From positions 2,501 to 64,500 of the forward strand of contig OX485808.1 of the NCBI GenBank assembly GCA_950295325.1: a stretch of DNA of 62,000 bases, in the 5' to 3' direction. The notes under the pieces were generated by a model. That model worked only from the letters and a program-made list of their open reading frames with translations. It had not been told where the DNA came from and did not search any database. The position numbers and the translations under genes are program-made. Below, piece after piece: positions 49,365 to 62,000 of the stretch (its first letter is position 1; each line of letters begins with the position of its first letter). Source of the stretch: Polytrichum commune. Taxonomy: Eukaryota > Streptophyta > Polytrichopsida > Polytrichales > Polytrichaceae.

Positions 49365-50820
49365 TTCAACCTTTTGTGTATTCTCATGGGAATGATACAT
49401 ATAGGTATGTATAATCCACATGATTTGGGGGACCCTTGTACCATTTAGAGAAGGCGGAATACAATAATGGGAACTACCAATGTCAGAGTTCCTTACATCT
49501 TGGACCAGACCACATTCCCCTAGACATGTATCGCTGAGTGTCAACTGCTGCTGCGGCTTCATTCCATCACCAGTTATAATCATAGGCTTGACCTGAACAC
49601 TGAATAGGAACCTTTTCCAGCTTATCGGAGGGCTTATCCTATTTTGCCTACTTTCATACCCATCCTATATATACATATCTTGGAGAAGATTGTAATCAAC
49701 TAATGCGTTTGTAAGAGCCTGTCTTGCAGCAGCCATGTTTATATCTGGAGTACCTAGTTGCTCTAAGTGACAGGCACTGTACTGTAGAATCGTAACTGCT
49801 ATAGACACTATGCCATTTGAAACAGAATGTGCATTCAGACCCAGCATACTTCCACCCATATTGGGTCTGTTGAGTGATATTGTATGAAAGACCTTACTTT
49901 CTATTAGTACTGCCAGAGATTGCACAGTTACACTTTGGAACCTTGTATCCGCAGGGATATCTGGGGTCTTTGTAAGTTTCTAAATGCAGATTTGTTAGAT
50001 CTGGAGTTGCATCGCATCCGATGGTGAAACAAAGCAGTACTTTTAAGAACAAGAAGCAATTGTACTAGAAGAGGATCCTCCATTCATGAATTCGCCTCAA
50101 TCAAGAATCCATTGCCCTAGCCTAAATTGTTGTTTCTGAAATATAAGTCTCAGGGTTACACTGATTATTTTTTATACATACACTAGAGTTATATGTACGA
50201 AATTGTGTTTTGTGCACTAAATAGAATAAAGAGTAAGTCTAGAGGCAGAGTACACCATGCTTTGTACTGTCACATACGGTGGTGCCATAATAATAGTTGT
50301 ACTCCCTTTATAAGCTTTCAAACTGTAGAACAGTTTTCGTCTCTGTTGAGTGGGTAATGTGTTGCAAGTGGTTTGCTATTTCATACGGGCCTGCATCAGG
50401 AAGATAACAGGTAGTAGAAAGTGGTCAAATCTCAGTACATCTGCGAAATTAAATCCATCAAGGCCATGGAATGGTCTGCAGGATGAATTATCAATCCATG
50501 AATGGATAAAATGTGGAGGATTTGAAATTCAATTTACAAAGTTTACCGCAGCCACACTGCACCATGTTGTATATTGATCACACCAAAGACATTCCAAGAC
50601 CAGAACGTATTGGTTGAATTACAAAAGTGTGCTTCCACGAGCAGCCATCCAATCATTTAGGCTACGTGGATTGGTCTAGGAACACACAATATGCAAAAGG
50701 ATGGCAACTACAAGTATGCAATGGGACATCATTGCCATACCTAGTGTCAGGGCTTAAATGTGTTCACTGTAGGCAGTTACTTCCTCTTTGATCATGTGCA
50801 CAAGAACTCAAATATGTTAG
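49365..50820. other. Intergenic DNA downstream of the ARM/TPR gene
   Basis: The first few hundred bases are the presumed 3' untranslated region. The rest has mixed composition. No gene, RNA or defined repeat was recognised. Possible AATAAA-like signals occur (for example AATAGAATAAA near 50220), but I cannot tie one to a transcript. Confidence 0.45.
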
Positions 50821-50822
50821 TA

Positions 50823-51200
50823 CTACACTAAATACAATATTTAGTGTCATATGGTATTTTATGTCACTTTGGTAACTTTCTGGATGACACTTTTTATGAA
50901 TAAGTGAACAAATATTGTCATGGATGATGGATGAGTGCATCCATTGGCTGAAACCCTACCCACTCTTGTCAACAACTTGTGATGAAATATTGTCATAGAT
51001 GATTGAAAATTGGATGAAAAATCACTTGGTAAGTGACAGTAATTGCAACACTGTAAATCTATAATCCCCAAAACAATTTACAAGGAATGACAAATAATGT
51101 TGGGTTAACATTTAGTGTTGGTGACACAATACCACGGTTTACAATTAGTATTGAGCAAGACAACTAGAATTGGTGACTCTAAATATCATATTTAGTGTAG
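50823..51200. mobile_element. Stowaway-like (Tc1/mariner-type) MITE, 378 bp
   Basis: The left end CTACACTAAATACAATATTT and the right end AATATCATATTTAGTGTAG are inverted repeats. The dinucleotide TA flanks each side (50821-50822 and 51201-51202). A small AT-rich, non-coding element with a TA duplication is typical of Stowaway MITEs, which are mobilised by mariner-type transposases. Repeated TAGTGT and TTGTCATxGATGAT words inside suggest partial palindromy. Confidence 0.78.
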
Positions 51201-51212
51201 TAACTAATCTGG

Positions 51213-51779
51213 ATGACTTCTCAAGTCATGTTGAGATGGCAAGTATTTGAAGTTGGTTTGTCAAATGATTTGTCATTTCCTGAAGTCTTGGGCATTGACC
51301 ATGGCTCTCTCTGCTGCTGGAACACTGCCCTATACATCTACAAATTTTATTACACTCAGCAGGTAGATCCAACCCATTGGCACCGGACCAGGATCTCAGT
51401 AGCATGTCCCAAGGCCCTCACATCCGTGTGTGATACTTTTGGGGGCTGCCCTCTCATTGGGAACATGGAAATCATCAATGAGTCCTTGGGGTTATGTAAC
51501 GACAGTCCTGAACATCAAGGATGCTATGATAGTTCCAAATTCGTTAGATTGCAGCCAGTGCAGAATAGGGTTAAACTAACTACAGTTTTGATCAAAGAAT
51601 GGGGGGAAATCTGGCATAAACAGTGCGAATCCTCCCTTCAGCCAAGTGGCCTGCCTGGGTGTAGACTCCAACCAGTAGTTGCCATTGGTAGAGGAGCCTT
51701 CTCAGCCAGTTTCCCCAAGAATGATAATAAGAGAAAATATGGAGGAGACTTGGGCTCAGGGAGTATTGCATTCAATTAA
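51213..51779 (+). CDS. Uncertain 188-codon open frame
   Basis: An ATG-started frame of 188 codons lies just beyond the MITE and ends in GGDLGSGSIAFN. I recognise no domain, signal peptide or membrane segment. It has several Cys and Trp residues spread evenly (for example WHRTRISVACPK, GCRLQPVVAIGRGAF). The length is unusual for chance at this base composition, but flanking sequence shows no splice partners and no promoter evidence. It may be a transposable-element remnant, a lineage-specific gene or a chance frame. Confidence 0.2.
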   Translation: MTSQVMLRWQVFEVGLSNDLSFPEVLGIDHGSLCCWNTALYIYKFYYTQQVDPTHWHRTRISVACPKALTSVCDTFGGCPLIGNMEIINESLGLCNDSPEHQGCYDSSKFVRLQPVQNRVKLTTVLIKEWGEIWHKQCESSLQPSGLPGCRLQPVVAIGRGAFSASFPKNDNKRKYGGDLGSGSIAFN

Positions 51780-52372
51780 TACAGATAAGATGAAGAGACA
51801 TCAAAGAAATACAAGTTGGAGTGACAGGGTGAACAAGATGACATACTGACACTGCTAGAATTGTAGATGCCAGTAGTTTTGCGAGTGCAAAGCAACAGTC
51901 CAGTTCTGCACATATCTTCTGCTTTATCTTGGCCAAAAACAGGAGAACGAAGGACTTCAATAGCCAAATTTCATGAGTAAACATTGGAAGGTAAATGAGG
52001 GTGATGAATAATTGATGTTGCTCCAGATCAGCCCTTCATATTCAAAGGTGTTATTCAAATGACAATATCTACGCCATCCAACCTCCCAAGGCTAGAGTTG
52101 ACTTGGGATCAGTGGAACCAAACCACTGGAATTATCAAAGGGGTTGCTTACTATTGGGATACATTGGGAGACATTGATCAGCCAGCCACATAATCAACAG
52201 TTTACACACTTCTCTGTACATAATATGGTCTAAGCAACAAGCTGGAATCTTGTCACAGATTGCAGAAACTTGTGAAAGAATGTATTGCCAGCTCTGTAAG
52301 CACCTCTGGAGGAACCTACTTGTATGTCCGTCTATGAGAATGGTCAAAGGAAAATCAAACATGGAATGGTTA
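51780..52372. other. Intergenic / 3' region of the PATROL1 gene
   Basis: No gene was recognised. The part next to 52372 is presumably the 3' untranslated region of the minus-strand PATROL1 gene. The ARM/TPR gene and this gene converge on the 49365-52372 interval. Confidence 0.45.
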
Positions 52373-55300
52373 TTAGGTTGAGGGCAACTTGAGTTTCGTT
52401 TTTAAGAATTTTGAAGCAACAGGGTCAATTCTATGAGACAGAACTCGTAGGAGTGTATCAGCATCTGATGCATATCGTGTCGATCCATGTCTCTGAGGAT
52501 TTGCACCTGCTGCCATTTGATCGCTCGCACGCTTGAAGTTCTCAATCACTTGATTGGTCTGCATGTGACCAACAACATTCATTAACCTGACATCCAATAA
52601 TTTGACATTGTGCAACTCTACCAGTACCATACCAGTGCAACTATATAACATGCCAAAAAGTCTATTAAAGAGGCAGGAAGATGGTTAAGAAGACGCACAT
52701 CAAGACTATAGAGATTCAAGATCTGTTGAACAGAGGCAGCAGCATTCTCCACTACACCTTTTGGTAGTCCTTCACCATCTGCTATGAAAAAGTCCTGCCA
52801 TGTAGCATTTAAGAAAAGCACCGATGAGATCTTTCTTGAAATTTAACTTGAAGAAACAGCATTAGCTAACACTTCAGGGGTTTAGGGTTGTTCACACTAT
52901 AGGGTTTTAAAATACGAAAATTGTAAAACTGCCATGAAAAGAGAATCTAAGGACATGAAAAGAGACACATAAGTTAACACTTCGTGCAGTGCACTAACAC
53001 TACCTTCAACACATTCACATCCTCTTCCAACATTGTAGAGTCGCCTGCAGCAAAGCCTCGTGTGGGACCTCCATCCAAGAGCACCCGAAGCAACCCATCC
53101 TGAAGCAGACAATCCACATGTACAATATAAACCAAAGCTGTAAGTTCCAAACGCCTAAGTATATGGTGATGATTTGTAACAAGAACACAGATGCATTTCC
53201 ACGTGTAACTAAACATCCTCTTCAAGTATCCTGCAAAGGCTCTGCCTGAGGTGAGGATCTCCACAAGGAGAAGAAATCAAACCCAACAGCTTGACACACC
53301 AGCCCAAAGGAAGATAGGCAGAGTACAAAGAGCCACTGGGAATGAACCCAACAGAAAGAAAAACCCTCTTATAAAACACCAAAGAAAGTGCTGAGGAGAG
53401 GCAGATGAACTCCTACAAGTGCAGCGTGCAAGAGTCCAAGAACAACGCGATCCCGAAGAGGCTCCACAATCACTTCGCAGAGTTCAATTAGCTTCTGTAA
53501 AAATCCAGGTAGGGTTTAGGATGCATCTAGAAATAGGACCTAGTACAATACTTCAACCTTTGACTCCACCACTGGTAGAGGGCATGGAGAGTCCAATGAC
53601 TATACTTAATGATAGGCATTGCAACATTGAGATTATCCATTGACAACTGCAAGAGTTACTTCTTTCAGTTGGAGTAAAAAAGCAAGAGACAAGAAGATGT
53701 GAGGTTACAAATAACCTTTGCAAGCAAGATTGACCAGATTGAAGGCATTCTCTAGTCCTTACTAAGCTCAACATCATTAAAGACATGCATGATGCAAACA
53801 GGCTCTGACATCTACATACCTACAACTTCTAAGAGTAAGGTGTTCCAGTAATGATCCTACAACTCGAGCAGTGAATGACCTATGATACTATTTGAGAAGG
53901 TGTCATTACCGGTTCAATATCACCAACCACTTTATCCATTCGAGATTGAGAAACACTTATTCTATACAGGCCATCGATGTATATATCTCTCATATCCCAG
54001 AAAATCAATTTTGTCCCTGTACCGGACAAGTGAAAGTGGCAGTTCCGTTTGATATTAGAAATTTACAACAGTCCCATCATACAGTTATAAACAATATGCT
54101 CCCATCACAGTATCAGTTACACCAGAAGAACATACTCATGTGCAGCTAACAGAACGACTATGTTGGGAAGCATCAAGTAAGATTGACTACTAGAATATTT
54201 TAGTTGCTACTTGTAACATTTTGAGATGGCTTCTAGATAAGTTAGAATTTTCTAATACCAATTTAGGTTTACCTCTGGAAGTGTATAATGATTATATCAA
54301 AAGAGAACATCAGGAGCCATGACGTGGATGACACAGCTAGAGTATGTCAGCAAGGAACACTGACAACTTTATCATTCTTCAGAAAAATCAAACATGAAGT
54401 GATCTGCTATTCCAATCCAGTAGACTAATGACTTCATCCATTATCAAGATTTGTGGCCATCCTTTTAATTTGAAGTTCAAACTAAAAAAATACCTGAAAC
54501 AAGGAGAATGGTGTAATTACAATACCTGTGAACTCACAAACCATGTCAATTGCATTGTTAACTGCCTTTCTTGACCCTTCAAACGCCAGTGATAGGTCAT
54601 CCATAGGTCTAGATCCAGGAACCCGTGAGCCTCTCATGTCCACATCTCCTGAAAGACGCTCTTCAGACACAAACATGATTTTTGAGTTGAATACAATAAC
54701 CGAAGTTTAAATCTGTTGCACCTTACCCACTAAAGATTCCTGGAGTGAAGGATAGTGTGCTGTACATGGATTATGTCATATTTTAAGGAACACGTATCAG
54801 TTTTGAAAGATGGCTGTTTAACAAGAAACTAAATAACTATTTCTTGGCTTCTGTAGAATACTTCTGTGCAGCCAGAAAACCTATAATGTACAATTATCCA
54901 AACTGCCCAAGAGCAGCACAGAGCTCACATTTCCAGCTCGAAGCCCTTCCAAAGATCAAGAAAGCATCTGGTGTTCCAGTCAGCACAAAAGCAATGGCCT
55001 GTTTCAGCATACTCAGCTTCAAAGAGAATTCTTGATGATGATGCTTATGACATTCCCTCTTAATATCATAGTAAAGCATACTTATAAACTGCATGGATCC
55101 AGTGGTGTGATTGTGAGATGCACAATACTAGGCAAAAGATGAGGTGGGACATGAACATACTTGAAGATAAGCCATTTGTACGAGAAAGATCATCCTGCGG
55201 TCTTTTCACAGCCCAACGCTCTCGTATATTGTCTTCCAGTAAGTCCGCATGAGCTAGAATGTACTGTTACCATCAATTCACAATCTTTCCAAATTAGTTC

Positions 55301-58300
55301 AACTTACTACCTTGTGAAACTATATGCTGCCAAAGGAGAGCATGTGTTCTTCAACCACTCGAATTTCCTACCCTTTATATATATCTACTGTCATAAAACA
55401 GGTGAAAACAGCTGTGATGCCTAAACTATCCCATTCGATGTCTGCCTCACATGAATAAATGAATTTCCATGCTTGAGAAACTCGTCTAGCTTATGAAAGA
55501 GGCCCTGTTCAGACTAGTTGAAATCTTAGAGCAGATGCTTTCATAATTCTTCAACTGCTTCTCTCAATACCAACTCACCAAATATGTAACTGCAGTGAGC
55601 ATTACAATATTTTTCACTGTCTTTGCCCTTCCATATACTCTTTTATGTCCTAGATATCTAACAAATTTTACCTCACATGAGAAAAATTTAAACATTTCAT
55701 ACTAGACTTTGATCTTCGGGACATGATGAGATGCTGCACTTACATGCAGCGTATTGAGACGAACACACAAAGTGGTGGTAGAGAGCAGATTGATCTCGCT
55801 GGACCGTCTCTCATCTGGCAGGCGAGGATCAGCAACTTTCTTCTTGCTTACTATTTTCTGTGCAACTTCTTTCTTGTAACGGGTCAAGCCTGGAGCTGGA
55901 GGAACGAGATCCCCTTTATCACCTGTATAAAGGAAAAAGGCATATGAAATGAGAGAAGAAAGCTAACACTGTATTTATAACAGTACCTCCAAATATGACA
56001 TGCCTCGCCTTTCTTTCTTGACTGCTAAGCAGAGGAAATGAGGCCATAACTTGTAGCAATCAGGAGCACATTTTACTATCATCCACCTTCATAATACCCT
56101 TTCTTAGCTATAACTGTTAATTATAGGAGTTCTTTGACAAAGTTGACGTTTCTAAATTAAGACAGGAGCCTTAGGTGCAGCATGCTGAAAACCAGATATC
56201 GAGTATTTGACATATCAATAGAACTCAAGTGATAAACAGTGGTAAAGTAGAAACTCTGTTAAAGCAAACCTGCATTTCTGAAAGTAATATTGCACACCTA
56301 ATTGAAGGACAACTTTATTTGTGTACTGCTGCAGAGCGTTATCAAAGCCATTGGTAAGGCCCTTGAGCTGTGGAAACCTCATTGGCAGCTTCAAATTGAA
56401 AAACTGATCTATAGTCTGCCCATACATATGTACAGTATTCAGTAAAGACATGAAATCAAGTTATTCTAGCACAATCTGAGGATCTGACTTCATTAAACCA
56501 GGTGAGGCTGTTTGGAGATAAAATCATCCAAAGTTATGAAGAGCACTATCAATCAACTTTAAAACCAACTAAATTATAAGATTAGGGTTTATGATTTAGG
56601 GTTTAACTCTAGATAGATAATGTAGATATAAATCTAGTGAATCAACAGCTATGCATTGACAAAGCAATTGAAACCTGGGAGTTAATAGGTCACATCCTAT
56701 GTTCCAATGAAGAGAATGTAAACAAGCCTTGATGCTCAAGCCTAGTATAGATAACAATCGTGTACAAACCTCTTCAATAATTCTGAATACTTCCACAATT
56801 GACTCTCCATATCGTTGCTGTGCGGAAATAGGTTGCCAATTCTGCACAGCAGTTACTGGGTAAGAAACTTTGCTTCTCACACATCAAAATCCAAAGCAGG
56901 CACAGGAACCACTCACAAGCATAACCCAACATAATTTTATTAACAATACCACACAATAGAACACATGGTATCAATGCAACTGGTTCTACTGCATAACCAA
57001 CTCGTACCATTTTTTATAGCTGTACATCACTAACAGAGAGTAGCTCACAACATAAAGTTAGCTTTTATTTGATTAGTTCTCTGAATCACGAGCAAGCAAC
57101 TTACTTCCTGTTGCACAGATCGGTCTACCCACTCTGTTACACGTGATAATTGGGTGTTAACCCATCTCATGATTAGTGTTCCTGAGACTACTTCCACCTG
57201 CCACAGAAGTATTCCAAGGTCAGGAATAATGTCCACTGGACCCAAAACAAAAATAATGGGATGAGACCCCATAATTTCTTCTTCATAGAACAATTGGTTT
57301 AGATAAAAGCAATGACAATTCAAAATCAGAAAACCACATCAATTCTCTTCGGTGTTACAAGATGTCTCAGCGTAAAATCCTTAGAATAACACAGGTAGTT
57401 GGTACCAGATCCCATTCATTGGTGCATGCAAAGATTTTGCACTTCAACCAAATAGAGAGAAAAAGACAATGTCAACCACATCTTGGATTTGAGTGGAATC
57501 TCTCACCTGCAAGGCTTCACAAGAAACCAAGAGGAGATATATGCTCATGTGAGGGAACAAAAATCACTTTCATTCCACACCAATTGTTCACCTGATCGCA
57601 TAATCTATGGCGCACAATGTTATGTGAAGTAGTTCTGACTTTAGATTTGCAGAAGAGTTTTTTCAGGAATTTATGTCCTGATATGATCATGTGTGATTGA
57701 TAAAGTCAAATTCAGATTCAGACTTCTGAAAAAACCACATCATTTGATGCCAACCTGGTAGGGAGTCATTTGTTGTTCAAAAACACGCCTGCCATCCTCA
57801 TCATCAGTGACGGATGTGACAAGCTCCTTCAGAAATTGTTCAAGAATATCTGCTGCCGGTAACACAGATGCAACATCATCTGTAAGTTGTGATACCCCAT
57901 CCAGGAAGGGTTTCTGCATACACAATCAGTGTTTTCAGTTTTTAAAGTTCTCCAACAACAAACTCTGCACAGAAATCAAGTACAAGAAATAACTGAGAAA
58001 AACCCTTACCAGCTCTTTCTGATAAAGGGAGTGCAATAAGCATGCAGTAATAGCAATAGCCTGGGGATGCCACTTTGAGAGGATGGGTGCAAATAAGTTA
58101 GCATCCTTCTTGGCTAGACTTTGAATCTCTTCTGCAAGGTGAGCTAGAGGATGTTCATGATCGTCCTCCACATTTGACTCCAGTCCTTTCAGTATCTGTA
58201 GAAGAAAATTAAAAAGTTGAGAAATTTACAAGATTAGCAAGACCTAGGGCGACTAAAACAGTACCTGCATCTGAGGAGTATCAATCTATTCTTGAAAAAA

Positions 58301-61300
58301 CCACACTTAACAAGACTTGTTCCGCAACTTCAGGAACCATAGTTATATACTAATCAGGAATTAGCCTTCCCAGACAGAAAAAATCACTTACCTTCAAACC
58401 TTCAATTATATTTCAGTTTCAGTTATATGTATCAACTGAGGTCCAAATATTGCTGTGACTTATATTCAAGGAGAAAGAAAATATACCCTATCATAAGCCA
58501 GCTTGATGGATGACCAAATATAATCTTCTGCTTGCTTTGCTACAGCTGCCATTTCTGCTGCAGATGTCATTCTTGTCACCTGTGTCAAAACATTTAGAAA
58601 ATCACACCACATAGGACATACACACTGTACAGGAAATAAACAAGATAAAGTACCACTTTATCTCATTCGTGAAGCCATACACTGCAGTAAAGCATGGATT
58701 GCACAGAAATTTTTGGATTGAGAGAGTTACAGAAGCCAAAAATCTATCCAGCAAACCCAGAGAAATGGAGATATTGATGAATTTCTGCTAATAGCTTGTC
58801 TGGTTGAGATGATGAACTGGATAAAAACCAACCATAACAAGTTTAATACAACATGACTGATTTTTTTTAATAGCAGATAACATACCCCAGAATGCTCATT
58901 CTCATCTGCAATAAGCCGGCCTGTAATCATTGCCACTGTCACCAGAACCTCCATTTTGCTAGGAGCCTGTTAACAAAATGAAACAACCTGAGAGGCAAAC
59001 AAGCTGTACAAGCACAAACATATAACCATGTAGCCAAGTAATTTACCCATGTACATTGAGGAATATAATGACACAAAACCTAATAATATCTAGAAATTCA
59101 TGGTCAATTGAGCTCCTTCATGAGTAGGAAAAGGCCAAAAGGTACAAGCATCAAGAAAACCAGTACAATATACATTTTAGGTCTCGGGACTTTCTCTCAA
59201 AGGATAAAGGGAGGTATGGTAAACACTCTTACATCTGCAAAATGCAAGTGGTAATCTTGAAGTTGTTTGTCAGCCCATTGCTTGATGGGTATGAGTACAG
59301 ATTGCACATATGAAAATTCGTGTGGTCCGTCAGGGCCTTCAACAATGGATCTCAAACCCTTGATATAAAACCTCTCTTGTGTGCTGCGCTGGCTGTCAGA
59401 TGCAATCCTCTTCATTTGGTGGGTTGCATGTTGCAAAAGTACTGGCTCCCCTGTCAATACATACTGCAACCAAGAACATATCAGGCTGAGGCGAAATACC
59501 CAAGAGAAGGAAAGATTGCATAAACTGCTGCATTCAAAATTCTAATTCCTGCAGACTGTTTACCTGGCGGAAAAGAACCCAAGTATAACAAGTATCATGG
59601 ATTGTTTGAGTGATCCCTAAAACCCGCCAGGTTGACTTGAGCATCTCCAAAATCTCTTCTACCTCCTGCCATTGGAATGGGCAGAGGCAAGAACAAAAAA
59701 TTAGGTTCACCTCTTGACATCAAACACTTTGAACAATTACAGTCATCATTGCAGCTATTGCAGTCAAAAGGTTCTCTTCAATATGCCAAGTAAAGATACC
59801 CACAACCTGCAATACTCTTACCAATCCTAAATAATAGGAACGCCAGATCACGGTGTTACTTCTTTCTCCTAGAATGCTTGGAATTAAGGATTTAGATGTT
59901 TGAAAATTTACAACATGTGGAGTAATTTCAAGTAAATCTTGATTTAGAGAATAGAACTTTTACTCTGATATCTTGTAACTGTGAAACATTAATTAAGGTG
60001 CGCAAGGGTGCAATTGTAGTCATAAACCTTGGTGCATTTTGACATTTTATAGTATATCAAACATCTCAAATACCCACCTGAACAAGGATAACTATAGTAC
60101 AGACCTTCGAACAAATGGCAGCAGTTACACTTCTTGGGGTTCTCAAAACAAATGATATATCTCATCCTTGAACTAGAAATTATATTGGCCCTTCTGAGTA
60201 CCTCAACAAGCTGGCCCTCATCCAAAATGTCAAACACGCTCATGAGCAGCTTTTCATACAAGCGAACATTCAGATGATACCCATCTGCCCAATGGCAAAC
60301 CTCTCCTGTATGGTCTCCTCTCCCAGCCCTTTCTGCCAGTGTGATGGCCACTCCTCTCATGCCTTTCAGGCTCTCAGCATGTTGAGCAGGACCTGCTGGT
60401 GATGGTAGAGTCTGGAGAACACATTCCATGTCTCAAAATGGCATAAGTGTTTGATGTTTCACTGGCATCTTGACAACTTCATCATGTTGAATCATCAAAC
60501 AAGAGGAGGCAGACACTTAGTAACAGCAGATAAGACAAGATCATGCTGTTACTAATCAAGATAATAGTGAGAACCAGTACCTCTGACTCTTCAAGTTTGG
60601 TTATCAAGCCTCTCAACTCTATAGCAGAACGATCTGATGGGTTGATCTCCACGAAAGGATGATTGAGCAGGCCTTCCAACAGAAGATTTATCTGCAATAT
60701 TCAATCAGTACGATACCAGATATCATCACTTACTATAATCTAGTTTCCAGTATCAAGCTTCCTATACTGTTGCTTGCAACCTTCATAAAAGTGCTATTGT
60801 GTAGGCACACTGGAGAGCTTGATACATTCAAAACATTCACAAGATCTTACATCAGGAGACTCTTGATATCACTTCAAGTCCAATGTGGAGCACTTTAATA
60901 TATAAATTAGTGAGGAAAGTTACGAAACACTAATCACCTGACGTTTTGACCAGCGGACATATTGCATCTTATCAGGAAATTCAGATCGTGGAACAGCCAT
61001 GAGGAGTTCAAGGGGAACAAGAAGTGTGTCCATCCTCTTCCCCACTCGTCCAGCTGATGCATGCAGTAGTGCCTCTCTTGTACGTCGATCTGAGCCTCCC
61101 GAGATCTTGCATAACAATGAGACTAACCAGTTCAGTTGAGATCTCTTTCAATATGGTTAACGATAAGTCAGTATCTGAAATCTAATCCTACCCAAGGGAC
61201 TGGCAATAAAGCAAACATTATTCTTGAATCACCTGAACAGAAAATAGTAACTCAAATCACCCACCACTTCTTTTGACAGGCATGCAATAAGCTAGGTCTA

Positions 61301-62000
61301 AACATGGGAAGGTGCTATCCAGCCTTTAAAAGCCACCTAATGGAATAAAAACTTGCAGAGGCAAAACAAGTTACGTGGTGAGTTACAAAGCAATTGCATC
61401 GATCCTTTTTGTGCAGATCGCTAAAAGATTTGCCTGGCACTACTGAAACCCATTCTACGTGCCAATGTCAAAAGAAAGCCCTCACCTCTAATTGAGTACG
61501 CATGGTTTCCATAAGCCCAGCCAGGCCTGGGGCACGTGCAGGAGCTGGCTGGTATTTCTCTGTCTTGTTCCTAGTGAACTTTCTGACAAGCTTTGACTTC
61601 TTCTCCTCTTTCTTTTCCTTGGCTGGAGAAATTAGGCCTCTGTGAAGGAACATGACGAAGTCAGTTCTTGTACAGAAACATCAGTAGTTCAAATAAAGTA
61701 CATCTATATTTCTTCAGAACAGAGGTTTCAATATAGAACACATCAAGCATCTTCCACCTCAATGTTGGAAACAGGATCCTCAAGAGGTTAAAACAAAAAA
61801 TAACAACAAACTAACTCCAATAATTACTGCTATTAGAAAACAGCTGGCGTTGAATGCAACTTCAGCCCCAATATTCAGAAGTCCAGTGTTTACAAAGATG
61901 AACATCAAAGACCTTTGACACCATGTAAGAAGGAAAAGGCACATACCCAGCAGCGCCAACAGACACAAGTAAGACCTCATAAGCCGTTTCCCGTAGATCG
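52373..62000 (-). CDS. PATROL1: PATROL1-type MUN-domain (DUF810) protein, N-terminus off window
   Basis: Exons on the minus strand: >62000-61947, 61639-61486, 61105-60938, 60691-60581, 60411-60202, 59665-59564, 59463-59233, 58966-58886, 58579-58487, 58195-58010, 57913-57755, 57197-57105, 56841-56770, 56415-56298, 55922-55744, 55263-55161, 54648-54526, 54016-53910, 53494-53417, 53099-53004, 52794-52699, 52558-52373. They give about 932 residues with consistent phases. Arabidopsis PATROL1 has about 1100, so roughly the first 170 lie outside. Diagnostic segments are LRETAYEVLL, EVCHWADGYHLNVRLYEKLL, STWRVLGIT, KQWADKQLQDYHLHFAD, PDERRSSEINLL, CVRLNTLHYILAHADLLEDN, EPLRDRVVLGLL and DGLLRVLLDGGPTRGF. 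The CHWADGYHLNVRLYEKLL form separates PATROL1 from other plant DUF810 proteins. PATROL1 is a Munc13-like tether that moves the proton pump AHA1 to the plasma membrane in stomatal control; that role here is by homology only. Confidence 0.93.

Noticed and set aside
52373-62000. Generic plant DUF810/UNC-13-like protein outside the PATROL1 clade
   Set aside because: The EVCHWADGYHLNVRLYEKLL and PDERRSSEINLL segments follow the PATROL1 form. Other members that I recall read CHWADGSPFNLRLYE at this place.

Overview
This is nuclear DNA from a land plant. The evidence is telomere-type AAACCCTAA motifs, intron-rich genes with GT-AG splicing, a plant-type PATROL1 (MUN-domain) gene, a plant-type ARM/TPR gene, a TIR-domain immune-receptor remnant and typical plant transposons (PIF/Harbinger, hAT and Stowaway-like elements, LTR retroelements). 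I cannot fix the lineage. A seed-free plant is a weak guess only.

Layout. Positions 1-12776 are satellite DNA. A 1245-bp unit repeats 7.1 times with no difference I could see (1-8869) and probably continues to the left of the window. Diverged modules of the same family follow (8870-9640), then a separate 165-bp tandem array (10072-11068), an older partial copy of the 1245-bp unit (11686-12150) and a patch of telomere-like repeats (12130-12310). Positions 12777-29864 form one 17.1-kb structure bounded by inverted arms of about 1.77 kb that match at roughly 90% or better. Each arm was later hit by a different element: a 651-bp Harbinger-type element with TTA duplications in the left arm, and a 1120-bp hAT element with an 8-bp duplication in the right arm. 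The interior holds LTR-like repeats in opposite orientations, a broken TIR-domain (TNL) fragment and unrecognised decayed sequence, with no intact transposase. Positions 29865-34165 are more repeat debris: a LINE fragment, one LTR with its primer-binding site, and a 114-bp copied piece of the next gene.

The right half is ordinary genic DNA with three conserved genes. A VPS35L homologue (minus strand, 34166-42908, 22 coding exons, 931 codons) encodes the large subunit of the Retriever endosomal recycling complex. An ARM/TPR protein (plus strand, 46132-49364, 5 coding exons, 645 codons) lies head-to-head with it across about 3.2 kb. A PATROL1-type MUN-domain protein (minus strand, 52373 to beyond the window end, 22 exons visible) lies tail-to-tail with the ARM/TPR gene. 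I read exon borders by hand from splice motifs, reading-phase continuity and family similarity. They join without a frame break in all three genes.

Two of the three genes (VPS35L and PATROL1) act in membrane traffic. I see no evidence that they are functionally linked beyond being neighbours. The features most worth a second look are the long-inverted-repeat structure with its nested insertions, the homogenised satellite rich in GTCAA and telomere-like motifs, and the tandem duplication of the exon 1/intron 1 border of VPS35L.
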